Origin: Streptomyces regalis
GTDB taxonomy: Bacteria > Actinomycetota > Actinomycetes > Streptomycetales > Streptomycetaceae
Length of the DNA: 64,000 bases
Reading direction: 5' to 3'
Assembly (NCBI RefSeq): GCF_001509475.1
Contig: NZ_LLZG01000312.1
Location: forward strand, 5,971 to 69,970
The notes under the pieces: generated by a model
The model's database searches: none
The model's input: the letters and a program-made list of their open reading frames with translations, nothing else
Told to the model about the DNA's origin: nothing
In this document: positions 7,735 through 15,523 of the stretch, piece after piece
Position numbering within the stretch: the stretch's first letter is position 1
How the letters are laid out: each line of letters begins with the position of its first letter
Position numbers and translations under genes: made by a program

Positions 7735-8207
7735 GGGGGGGCCACGATCCGGAATCGCAGGAATGAGGGGTAATCACTCGTGAAGCGGGACTTGGGCCCG
7801 TTCCGCAAGACGGCCGGAGCATGAGACCGGTTCACTCACGGGCAGCGGCATTTCAGGGGGTGCACGGGCCGATCGTATGCCGGGTGAATGCCGTATTAGC
7901 GGTGATACGCCGTCAATAACCAGTAAGTATCTGTTAATAGCACAAACTCGGCCCTGTGCTGAACGGGGAACGGGAGCCGAGGAGCTGCGGCGCAGGCTCG
8001 ACTCGGTCGACCGGCTCCGGGTCGTCGCCGAACCGTAGGCGCTGAACTCGCCCTGGTATCCGCGCAGCCCCACCGAGCGCGCCAAGCTCGATATCGTGGG
8101 CGAGGAATTCCAGCCCCATCCCGCCCGGCAGCCCCAGGGCCCGCTACGGCTGTACGTCCGCCGCCCGCCTGTCCGGCAACCCCACCCGCCTGTGCGCCCC
8201 GCCCCGC
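7735..8207. other. 473-bp intergenic region without a clear gene
   Basis: The left half (about 7850-7960) is relatively AT-rich (TAATAGC, GTCAATAACC) and probably holds the promoter of the GT2-galE operon. The right half has a short stretch that reads well on the plus strand (EELRRRLDSVDRLRVVAEP, near 7978-8036) but stops at once. It may be a small gene remnant. I see no complete gene. Confidence 0.4.
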
Positions 8208-8708
8208 CTAAGCACCCCGCCCCGGCGACTCCGCCGCCGCGTTCACCGCCGCCTCCTCCACCGCCGCCGCGTCCAGCGCCTCGGTGAGCTGATCCAGCCG
8301 GGCCCGCAGCGCGCGGATCTCGTCCACGTCGAAGCCCGTCGCCGTGGCGATCCGGCGCGGCACCTGCAGGGCCCGTTCGCGCATCGCGGCGCCCTCCTCC
8401 GTCAGCCGCACCTCCACCGAGCGCTCGTCGCGCGCGCTGCGCTCCCGGCGTACCAGACCGGCCGCCTCCAGCCGCTTGAGCAGCGGCGACAGCGTGCCGG
8501 AGTCGAGGCGCAGGTGTTCGCCGAGCTTCTTCACGGGCAGGTCGCCGTGCTCCCACAGCACCAGCATCACCAGGTACTGCGGATACGTGAGCCCCAGGTC
8601 CTTCAGCACCACGCGGTACACGCCGCCGAAGGCGCGCGACGCGGCGTTCAGGGAGAAGCAGATCTGCTGGTCGAGGCGGAGCCAGTCGGCCGTGGGCGTG
8701 GTCGTCAT
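8208..8708 (-). CDS. ohrR: OhrR, MarR-family organic peroxide sensor
   Basis: A 166-residue MarR-type winged-helix repressor. A single cysteine, C17 in LDQQICFSLNAASR, sits where OhrR proteins carry the peroxidatic residue; with no other cysteine it is of the one-Cys type. The YPQYLVMLVLWE helix and the wing (RRERSARDERSVEVRLT) match the family. The ATG at 8708 is preferred over 8735, which would place the start inside the operator. It is divergent from ohr and presumably represses both genes until oxidised by organic hydroperoxides. Confidence 0.93.
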   Translation of the reverse strand: MTTTPTADWLRLDQQICFSLNAASRAFGGVYRVVLKDLGLTYPQYLVMLVLWEHGDLPVKKLGEHLRLDSGTLSPLLKRLEAAGLVRRERSARDERSVEVRLTEEGAAMRERALQVPRRIATATGFDVDEIRALRARLDQLTEALDAAAVEEAAVNAAAESPGRGA

Positions 8709-8734
8709 GCCTCCAGGGTAACTCGTGCCCGTCA

Positions 8735-8762
8735 TTTAGTTGTAGGCAATTGAATTGTGTGC
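8735..8762. promoter_or_regulatory. OhrR box in the ohrR-ohr intergenic region
   Basis: AT-rich sequence TAGTTGTAGGCAATTGAATT contains the 11-bp palindrome CAATTGAATTG at 8747-8757. It lies between the divergent ohrR and ohr starts and resembles known OhrR boxes (TACAATT-AATTGTA type). It probably overlaps the promoters of both genes. Confidence 0.75.
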
Positions 8763-8829
8763 TCTACTTGTGGTCGTGCGGCGGCCGCCATCAGAGCCGC
8801 CGGAACATGACTTGAGAGGGATGGTTCCC

Positions 8830-9243
8830 ATGGACGCGCTCTACACCGCTGTCGCCACCGCCACCCACGGCCGCGAGGGCCGCACCGTCAGCAACGACGG
8901 CAAGATCGACCTCGAGCTGGCCATGCCGGTGGAGCTCGGCGGCAACGGCCAGGGCACGAACCCGGAGCAGCTGTTCGCCGCCGGCTACGCCGCCTGCTTC
9001 GGCAGCGCCCTCGGCCTCGTCGGCCGCCAGGCGAAGGTCGACGTCAGCGAGGCCGCCGTCACCGCCGAGGTCGGCATAGGCAAGCAGGGCGAGGGCTTCG
9101 CTCTGAAGGTGACGCTGCGCGTGGAGCTCCCCGACACCCTGGACGATGCGACCGGCCGCAAGCTCGTCGAGCAGGCCCACCAGGTCTGCCCCTACTCCAA
9201 CGCCACCCGCGGCAACATCGACGTCGACCTCGTCGTCGAGTAA
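8830..9243 (+). CDS. ohr: Organic hydroperoxide resistance protein
   Basis: A 137-residue Ohr/OsmC-fold thiol peroxidase. The redox pair is C56 (AAGYAACFGSAL) and C120 (QVCPYSNATRGN); R18 and E46, expected near the active site, are present. It reduces organic and lipid hydroperoxides, classically with lipoylated proteins as electron donors. The ATG at 8830 is chosen over 8821 because GAGAGGG (8813-8819) is ideally spaced from it. It is controlled by the divergent OhrR. The pair sits inside a glycan locus, apparently unrelated functionally. Confidence 0.95.
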   Translation: MDALYTAVATATHGREGRTVSNDGKIDLELAMPVELGGNGQGTNPEQLFAAGYAACFGSALGLVGRQAKVDVSEAAVTAEVGIGKQGEGFALKVTLRVELPDTLDDATGRKLVEQAHQVCPYSNATRGNIDVDLVVE

Positions 9244-9253
9244 CCGGCACAGG

Positions 9254-10849
9254 TCACCCGATCCGCGCCAGCACCTCCCCCGTCCGTCGGCTCCACGCCA
9301 CCACCACCGCCTCCTCCGGCACCTTCTTCCACCGCGTCAGCAGCAGCCAGCGCGCGTGGTACCGCCGGGCGACGGCCGTGCGTTCGGCGCGGGCCGACCT
9401 GTCGGAGAGATAGGCGCGGACATCGGCGAGCCGGCGCTCCCGCTCCCGCTCGTCCAGGGCGGGGTCGGGCCAGATCGGCGCGGCGAGGTTCGGCCCGTAC
9501 CCGGGGATCGAGCGGGGTGCGAAGTGCCCGTCGGAGATCACCACCTCGCCCTTCCCGACGTGCCGTGCCGCCCAGACGTACGACGGCCAGCGCGATGGCT
9601 GCTCGAGGCCGATCGGATCCAGTGCGCGCGGCACCACCGCCCCGCCCTGCACGGTGAGGAACCCGACGCAGGCCCCGACGGCCGCCGCCCCGCCCAGCAC
9701 CTGCCGCGCCCTGCGCCACGGCCGGGGCGCCGCCAGCTCCACCGCGAGCGCGAACTGCAGCGGGACCAGGGTGAGCCCGAGGATCCTGCCGTAGGTGTAG
9801 CGGCCGCTGACCCAGCCGTACGCCACGAACAGGCAGTCGAGGGCGAACAGCAGCACCAGCGGATCCCGCCAGGAACCCCGCCGCCACCGCAGCCACAGCG
9901 CCGGCAGCCCCAGCAGCGCCAGCCAGAACTGGCCGCCGAGATGCTCGTACAGCCGCCGGTGCATCCAGTCCACGCTCTCGTCCCCGGCCAGCGCGAACAC
10001 GTCGAAGAACGGCCACCACCCGGCGACCAGCCCCGCCCCCCCCGCCGTCACCCCCCACCGCACGACCACGGCGGCCCTCCACCCCCGCTGCCACCCGGCG
10101 ACGAACGCCACCGCCCCCAGCACCGCCGCCGCCGCGCTGATCGGATGGATCAGCAGGATCAGCCCGTACAGCGCGCCGAGCCCCGCATGCCCGGCGAACC
10201 CCGGCAGCCCGCTCGGCCCGACGTACCGGACGAGCCCCTCCCCGCGCGCCCGCGCCCCCGTGAGCGCCCACGCCCAGAACGTGAGCCCGATGGCGAAGGC
10301 CGACGGATAGCCGAGGTTCCCCGTCATCGACATCAGGCTCAGGTATCCGCTCCACCAGGCCCGCTCGGTCCCCCACAGCAGGGTCATCGCCCCCAGCGCG
10401 AGCACCGGCGCCCACGGCCTCGGCGTCAGCACTCGCACGAAGCGGCCGAGGCCGGTCAGCAGCACCAGCAGGTTCAGCGGCCCGGCCAGCCGCACCACCT
10501 CCCAGCCGCCCAGCCCGGTCAGCCGGGCGAACGCGCCCTGCGCGACCGCGTACGGCGAGTAGTACGGGCTGCCCGCGCCCGGCAGGTCCGCCATCGGATG
10601 ACGGGGGTGGAGCAGGTTCGCCTTGAGGCGTTCTACGACCGCCGCATGCTGGCCCGCGTCGCAGCACAGCGGCACGGCCCAGTACGCCAGCAGCATCACC
10701 AGGAAAAACAGAAAGCCGAAGACCTGATACGGCGTCGGACGCCAACTGCGGCCGCCGCGCAGGGCACTCGCGCCGCGCACGGTCCTCCGGACGAGGACAC
10801 CTACAGCGCCGGCAGTGCTGGTCGTTGAGGTTGTGTGGGTTTGAGGCAT
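9254..10849 (-). CDS. Polytopic membrane protein, GT-C-type glycosyltransferase-like
   Basis: A 531-residue integral membrane protein with about ten hydrophobic segments (first near FGFLFFLVMLLAYWAVPL). After the first segment comes an exoplasmic loop with the acidic residue D65 in CCDAGQHAAVVERL and the SPYYSPYAVAQGAFARL region, a layout typical of GT-C mannosyl-, arabinosyl- or glucosyl-transferases that use polyprenyl-linked sugars. The last 130 residues are hydrophilic. No family is named with certainty. It is upstream of, and codirectional with, neither GT2-galE nor ohrR directly but shares their strand and the wider glycan locus. Confidence 0.6.
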   Translation of the reverse strand: MPQTHTTSTTSTAGAVGVLVRRTVRGASALRGGRSWRPTPYQVFGFLFFLVMLLAYWAVPLCCDAGQHAAVVERLKANLLHPRHPMADLPGAGSPYYSPYAVAQGAFARLTGLGGWEVVRLAGPLNLLVLLTGLGRFVRVLTPRPWAPVLALGAMTLLWGTERAWWSGYLSLMSMTGNLGYPSAFAIGLTFWAWALTGARARGEGLVRYVGPSGLPGFAGHAGLGALYGLILLIHPISAAAAVLGAVAFVAGWQRGWRAAVVVRWGVTAGGAGLVAGWWPFFDVFALAGDESVDWMHRRLYEHLGGQFWLALLGLPALWLRWRRGSWRDPLVLLFALDCLFVAYGWVSGRYTYGRILGLTLVPLQFALAVELAAPRPWRRARQVLGGAAAVGACVGFLTVQGGAVVPRALDPIGLEQPSRWPSYVWAARHVGKGEVVISDGHFAPRSIPGYGPNLAAPIWPDPALDERERERRLADVRAYLSDRSARAERTAVARRYHARWLLLTRWKKVPEEAVVVAWSRRTGEVLARIG

Positions 10850-10899
10850 TTGCCGTATGTTCCCGATCGAGCCGGTCGGGTAATCGGCTTTACCTCACG

Positions 10900-13131
10900 T
10901 CACCTCATCGAGTGAGCCCTCGGGTCCGCCGGAGCCGGCACCCTCACCCCGCTCGCACGCTCCGGCATCGACTCACCCAGCAGCAACGTCCGTACGACCC
11001 GTTCCGCGGCCAACCCGTCGTCGAACTCGCAGAACCGCTCCCGGAACCCGGCCCGCAACCGCGCCGACTCCTCGTCCTGCCACGTCCCGGACGCGAACAG
11101 CCACGCCAACTCCCGGTAGGAACGGGACACATGACCCGGCGCGTCGGCCGTGATGTCGAAGTAGGTGCCCCGGCTCGCCGCGTACGCCCCCCAGTCGTCG
11201 GCGTGGATCACGATCGGCCGGTCCAGGTTGGTGTAGTCGAACATCAGGGCCGAGTAGTCGGTGACCAGCACATCGGCGGCGAGCAGCACATCCTCGACGT
11301 GCGGCTCGTCCGTCGCGTCGATCAGCACGCCCCGCCGGTGCAGATCGGCCAGGCCCATCCCGCGTGCCGTGCCCTGCGCCAGCGACGGATGCAGGCGTAC
11401 GACGAGCGTGTGGCCCGCGCCGAGATCCTCGGCGAACCGGGCGAGATCGATCCGGTCGACATGGCCGCCCCGGCGGTACTCGCGGCGGGTCGGCGCGTAC
11501 AGCACGACGGTGTCACCGGCGGGCACGCCGAGCCGCGCACGGGCGGCCGCACCGGCCTCCGGCCCCGCGTTGACCAGCACGTCATTGCGCGGACTCCCCG
11601 TCCGCAGCGAAGTGAAGTGACACGGATACGCCCGCTCCCACGCCAGCTCCGAGTGCCGGTTGGCCACCAGGCTGTAGTCCCAGCGGTCGGCCCGCCACAG
11701 CATCTTCGGCACGTCGACGCCGTGCCGCGCGCCGGGCTTGGTCAGCAGGTCGGCCGCCATGTACTTGAGCGGGGTGCCCTGGTGGGTCTGCACGTGCACG
11801 CTGCCGGGGCGCTTGGCCAGGGTGCCGGGCCAGTTGACGTTGTTCACCCAGAACGTGGCCCGCGCCATGACCTCGTGATAGCGCCGCGAGCCCGGCGTCA
11901 CGAAGTCGGTGCCGGGCGGCAGCGCGTCCACCGCGTCCTCCTGCACCACCCACACGCCCCTGATGTGCGGGGCGATCTCGCGGGCCTTGGCGTGGATCGC
12001 CGCCGGATCACCCAGCACCCCGCGATGCGAGAACGCCGAGTAGACGGCCAGGTGCGGATCGAGCGGGAGCTTCGACTGGGCCGCGTACCAGACCCGTTGG
12101 GCCCGCTGCGACGCCGCCTGCGCCACCCGCCGCTTGCCGTTCCCCGCCCCCCTGCGCAGGTCACGCAGGCCGCGTGCCACGGCATACGACGCATACGGCG
12201 CCGTCGCCAGCAGCCGCATCTCCTTGCCGCGCCAGCCGTCGGGCGGGGTGAAGCCCTCCGGGACGTGGCGGGCGTGGAAGGAGCGGATCCGGCGGTAGAA
12301 GTCCGGGCGGTCCTTCGGCATCACCCGGTCCTCCCGGGCGAGCACGAACAGCATGTGATCCAGAGCCCGTTCGAACAGCAGCGGGCGCGCCCACGCCAGG
12401 TCCGGGCGCGATTCGAGGAACGCGAACAGGCCCTCGTACTGCGGGAAGATGTCGAAGTGCCGCCGCCCCGGCGTCTTGGTGATCGCGCCCTGCCTGCGCT
12501 GCCGGTACTCGACCCCGATCCGCTCCAGGCAGGCGATGCGGTCGGCCAGCACCATCGAGCGGTAGGTGACGGGCGCGTCCTCGTACAGGCCCGGCGCGTA
12601 GCGCAGCTCGTGCTTGAGGAAGAAGTCACGCCGGTAGGCCTTGTTCCAGGCGACCAGGAACAGGTGCAGGTACTCCGGGCTCTCACGGACGCTGAACGTG
12701 TCCGTGCCGGCCGCGGCCAGCAGGTCCGCCGCCGTGCTCCGGCCGCCGCGTCCCCACCAGTGGGTGCGCACGTGGTCGAAGACCAGGATGTCCGGCTCCT
12801 CGGCCTCCTCCAGACGTGCGGCGACGGCGGCCAGCAGGCCGGGCGTGTAGTGGTCGTCGCTGTCGAGGAAGAGGACGTAGTCGCCGCTCGCCTGCTCCAG
12901 ACCGGCGTTGCGGGCCCGGCCGAGGCCCACGTTCTCCGGCAGGTGCAGCACACGCACGCGTGCGTCGCGTTCGGCGTAGGCGTCCAGGATGGCGGGGCAG
13001 CCGTCGGGGGAGCGGTCGTCGACGGCGATCACCTCGAAGTCGGTGTACGACTGCCCGAGCACCGAGTCCAGGCACTCCCGCAGAAAGCCCTGCACCTTGA
13101 AGACGGGGACGATGATGCTGAAGCGGGGCAC
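10900..13131 (-). CDS. GT2/CDP-glycerol glycerophosphotransferase fusion (paralogue 1)
   Basis: A 743-residue two-domain enzyme. Residues about 1-300 are a GT2 domain (FSIIVPVFKVQGFLRECLDS, VIAVDDRSPDG, LFLDSDDHYTP). Residues about 370-720 are a TagF/TagB-like CDP-glycerol:polyol glycerophosphotransferase domain, with THQGTPLKYM, SPRNDVL, VLYAPTRREYR and the C-terminal VTDYSALMFDYTNLDRP. The family adds glycerol- or ribitol-phosphate units to teichoic-acid chains at the cytoplasmic membrane. It is one of three tandem paralogues on the same strand; only one base separates it from the next. Exact donor and linkage are unknown. Confidence 0.88.
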   Translation of the reverse strand: MPRFSIIVPVFKVQGFLRECLDSVLGQSYTDFEVIAVDDRSPDGCPAILDAYAERDARVRVLHLPENVGLGRARNAGLEQASGDYVLFLDSDDHYTPGLLAAVAARLEEAEEPDILVFDHVRTHWWGRGGRSTAADLLAAAGTDTFSVRESPEYLHLFLVAWNKAYRRDFFLKHELRYAPGLYEDAPVTYRSMVLADRIACLERIGVEYRQRRQGAITKTPGRRHFDIFPQYEGLFAFLESRPDLAWARPLLFERALDHMLFVLAREDRVMPKDRPDFYRRIRSFHARHVPEGFTPPDGWRGKEMRLLATAPYASYAVARGLRDLRRGAGNGKRRVAQAASQRAQRVWYAAQSKLPLDPHLAVYSAFSHRGVLGDPAAIHAKAREIAPHIRGVWVVQEDAVDALPPGTDFVTPGSRRYHEVMARATFWVNNVNWPGTLAKRPGSVHVQTHQGTPLKYMAADLLTKPGARHGVDVPKMLWRADRWDYSLVANRHSELAWERAYPCHFTSLRTGSPRNDVLVNAGPEAGAAARARLGVPAGDTVVLYAPTRREYRRGGHVDRIDLARFAEDLGAGHTLVVRLHPSLAQGTARGMGLADLHRRGVLIDATDEPHVEDVLLAADVLVTDYSALMFDYTNLDRPIVIHADDWGAYAASRGTYFDITADAPGHVSRSYRELAWLFASGTWQDEESARLRAGFRERFCEFDDGLAAERVVRTLLLGESMPERASGVRVPAPADPRAHSMR

Positions 13132-13132
13132 G

Positions 13133-15334
13133 TCAGTTCCTCACGAGGGTCGTCGCGGCGGGGGCGGGGATGCGCTCGGCGAGGGGGATCACCGGTTCGA
13201 TCGCCTCGGGCGGCTCACCCAGCAGCACCCGGCGTACGACACGCTCGGCGGCGCGCCCGTCGTCGAACTGGCAGAACCGCTCCCGGAACGCGGCGCGCAG
13301 GGCCCTGGCCTCCTCGTCCGCCCACGAGCCGTCACGGAAGACGGCCGCCAGCTCCCCCGGCGTGCGGGCCACCCGGCCCGGCGGAGCTGCCATCAGGTCG
13401 AAGTAGACACCCCTCAGCTCCCGGTAGACGTCCCAGTCGTCCGCGTACACGACGATCGGCCGGTCCAGGTTGGCGTAGTCGAACATGATCGAGGAGTAGT
13501 CGGTGATCAGCGCGTCGGCGGCCAGGCACACGTCCTCCGACGAGCGGTGCCCGGTGACGTCGATGATCCGGCCGGTGCCGCGCGCGGCGCCCTGGTCGTA
13601 GAAGTAGTGGGCGCGCAGCAGCACCACGTACTCGTCGCCGATCTCCTCGCACAGCGCCCGAAGGTCGAGCCCCGGCTCGAAGCCGGTGGCGTGGTCGCGG
13701 TGCGTGGGCGCGTAGAGCAGGGCCTTCTTGCCCTCGGGTACGCCGAGTTCGCGGCGGACGCGGGCGACGTCGGCGGCGGTCGACGTGTAGTAGGCGTCGT
13801 TGCGCGGATAGCCGTACTCGACGGTCTCGTGCGCGGCGGGGAAGGCGCTCTCCCACATCTGAGTGGAGTGCCGGTTGGAGGTGAGGTTGTAGTCCCAGCG
13901 GTCCACGCGGGCCAGCAGCTTGGCGAAGCTGCCGGTCGCGGCTGCCACCACGGGGTACGTCGCCTGGTCGGCGCCCATCTTCTTCAGCGGGGTGCCGTGC
14001 TGGGTCGACAGATGCACGCTGCCCCTGCGCTTGACGACGGCGTCCGCGAAGTTGGCGTTGTTGACCAGGTACTTGGCGCGGGCCAGCACGTCCCAGTACT
14101 TACGGCTGCCGATGACGGCGTACTCCACGTCCTTCGGCACGGTGTGCGCCTGGTCCGCCTCGACCACGAACACCGAGCGGATGTGCGGGGCGAGCTCGCG
14201 GGCCTTGGCGTGGATCGCGGCCGGATTGCAGACATAGCCGCGCCCCCAGTACGCGCAGTACACGGCGAGGTTCCGATCCAGCGGGCGCCGCAGCTGAAGC
14301 CGGTACCGCAGCCGCGTGCGCAGCCCGCGCGGACGCGGCACACCCGAAGCCGCCCTCGCCGCCGCCTGGTTGGCCCGGCGCAGCGCCCGGAACGCCGCAT
14401 ACGCCCCGCTCGCCAGCAGCCGGTGCTGCACCCCGAGACTGCCGCCCGGCGTCCGGAACCCGGCGGGGCGGTAGCGCCGGTAGAGCCGGCCGGCCCGCCG
14501 GAAGAAGGCCCGGCGCCCGCGCGGCAGCCGACGCGGATGAGCGGCCGTCTTCAGTACGGCGGCGAAGAGCTGCTCGAACAGCGCCGCACGCCGCTCCTCG
14601 GACAGCCCCTGCTCGGCCGCCAGCGTCAGCACCAGCTCGGCCTGGTCCAGCAGCTCGAAGTGATGCTCCCCCGGCAGGCCCAGCCGGCTGCCCTGCCGCC
14701 GCAGCAGATGCCGTACGACGACCTGGCGCAGCACCGCCATGCGCTCGGCGCCCAGCACGACCAGACCGCCGAAGCCGACATCGGTGAAGTGGCCGTCGGG
14801 AAAGGCGAGGTGGCGCTCGGCGAGGAAGGTCCGCCGGTAGGCCGCACTCCACGCCGGGAACTGGACCCCCGTCAGCTCGACAGCCTCCCCGGGCGAGAAG
14901 ACCCCGCCCGGTGTCCGTGCCAGCAGCAGCGCGGCCGGGTTGGTCGGCTCACCCACCCACCACGGGGTCCGCTCGTGCTCGAAGTGCAGGACATCCACGT
15001 CACCGGTCTCGCCCAGCCGGGCGTCCAGCGCCGCCAGCGCGCCCGGCACCAGCACGTCGTCGCCGTCCAGGAACAGCACCCAGTCACCGATCGCCGCCCG
15101 CAGCCCGGCATTGCGCGCCCCGGCCAGCCCGGCCGTCGGCGGCGAGCTCACGGGCGCCACCCGGCAGTCCCGCTCGGCGTACCCGGCGACGACGTGCGCC
15201 GCCGGGGAGTCGGGGGCGTCGCAGACCGGGATCAGCTCGAAGTCGCCGAACGGCTGGGCGAGGACCGAGTCCAGCGCCTGGGACAGCCGGCCGGCGACCC
15301 CATGGGACGGAACGATGATGCTGAAGCGGGGCAT
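13133..15334 (-). CDS. GT2/CDP-glycerol glycerophosphotransferase fusion (paralogue 2)
   Basis: A 733-residue protein with the same architecture as its neighbours. The N-terminal GT2 domain (FSIIVPSHGVAGRLSQALDS, LFLDGDDVLVPG) carries DGDD in place of the DSDD seen in the other two copies. The C-terminal glycerophosphotransferase domain has TQHGTPLKKM, YPRNDAYY, LLYAPTHRDH and ITDYSSIMFDYANLDRP. It is the middle member of the tandem array and ends one base before the start of paralogue 1, implying translational coupling. The GT2 part diverges most, suggesting a different sugar or acceptor. Confidence 0.88.
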   Translation of the reverse strand: MPRFSIIVPSHGVAGRLSQALDSVLAQPFGDFELIPVCDAPDSPAAHVVAGYAERDCRVAPVSSPPTAGLAGARNAGLRAAIGDWVLFLDGDDVLVPGALAALDARLGETGDVDVLHFEHERTPWWVGEPTNPAALLLARTPGGVFSPGEAVELTGVQFPAWSAAYRRTFLAERHLAFPDGHFTDVGFGGLVVLGAERMAVLRQVVVRHLLRRQGSRLGLPGEHHFELLDQAELVLTLAAEQGLSEERRAALFEQLFAAVLKTAAHPRRLPRGRRAFFRRAGRLYRRYRPAGFRTPGGSLGVQHRLLASGAYAAFRALRRANQAAARAASGVPRPRGLRTRLRYRLQLRRPLDRNLAVYCAYWGRGYVCNPAAIHAKARELAPHIRSVFVVEADQAHTVPKDVEYAVIGSRKYWDVLARAKYLVNNANFADAVVKRRGSVHLSTQHGTPLKKMGADQATYPVVAAATGSFAKLLARVDRWDYNLTSNRHSTQMWESAFPAAHETVEYGYPRNDAYYTSTAADVARVRRELGVPEGKKALLYAPTHRDHATGFEPGLDLRALCEEIGDEYVVLLRAHYFYDQGAARGTGRIIDVTGHRSSEDVCLAADALITDYSSIMFDYANLDRPIVVYADDWDVYRELRGVYFDLMAAPPGRVARTPGELAAVFRDGSWADEEARALRAAFRERFCQFDDGRAAERVVRRVLLGEPPEAIEPVIPLAERIPAPAATTLVRN

Positions 15335-15523
15335 ACTGCTCTTTCTGTCGATGGGCTGGCGGCCGGGTTCTTCAGGGGGCCGGAGTCGGCCTCACTCGGT
15401 GCGACGGCGGCCGGGCCGCCCGGCCGGACGCCAGGTGTGCGGCCGGCTCGGCGTGGGCCGCGACGGGCTGGAGGGCATGCGACTCCTTTTCTGGCTCCTC
15501 TTCCGTTTCCGTGAGAACGGCGT

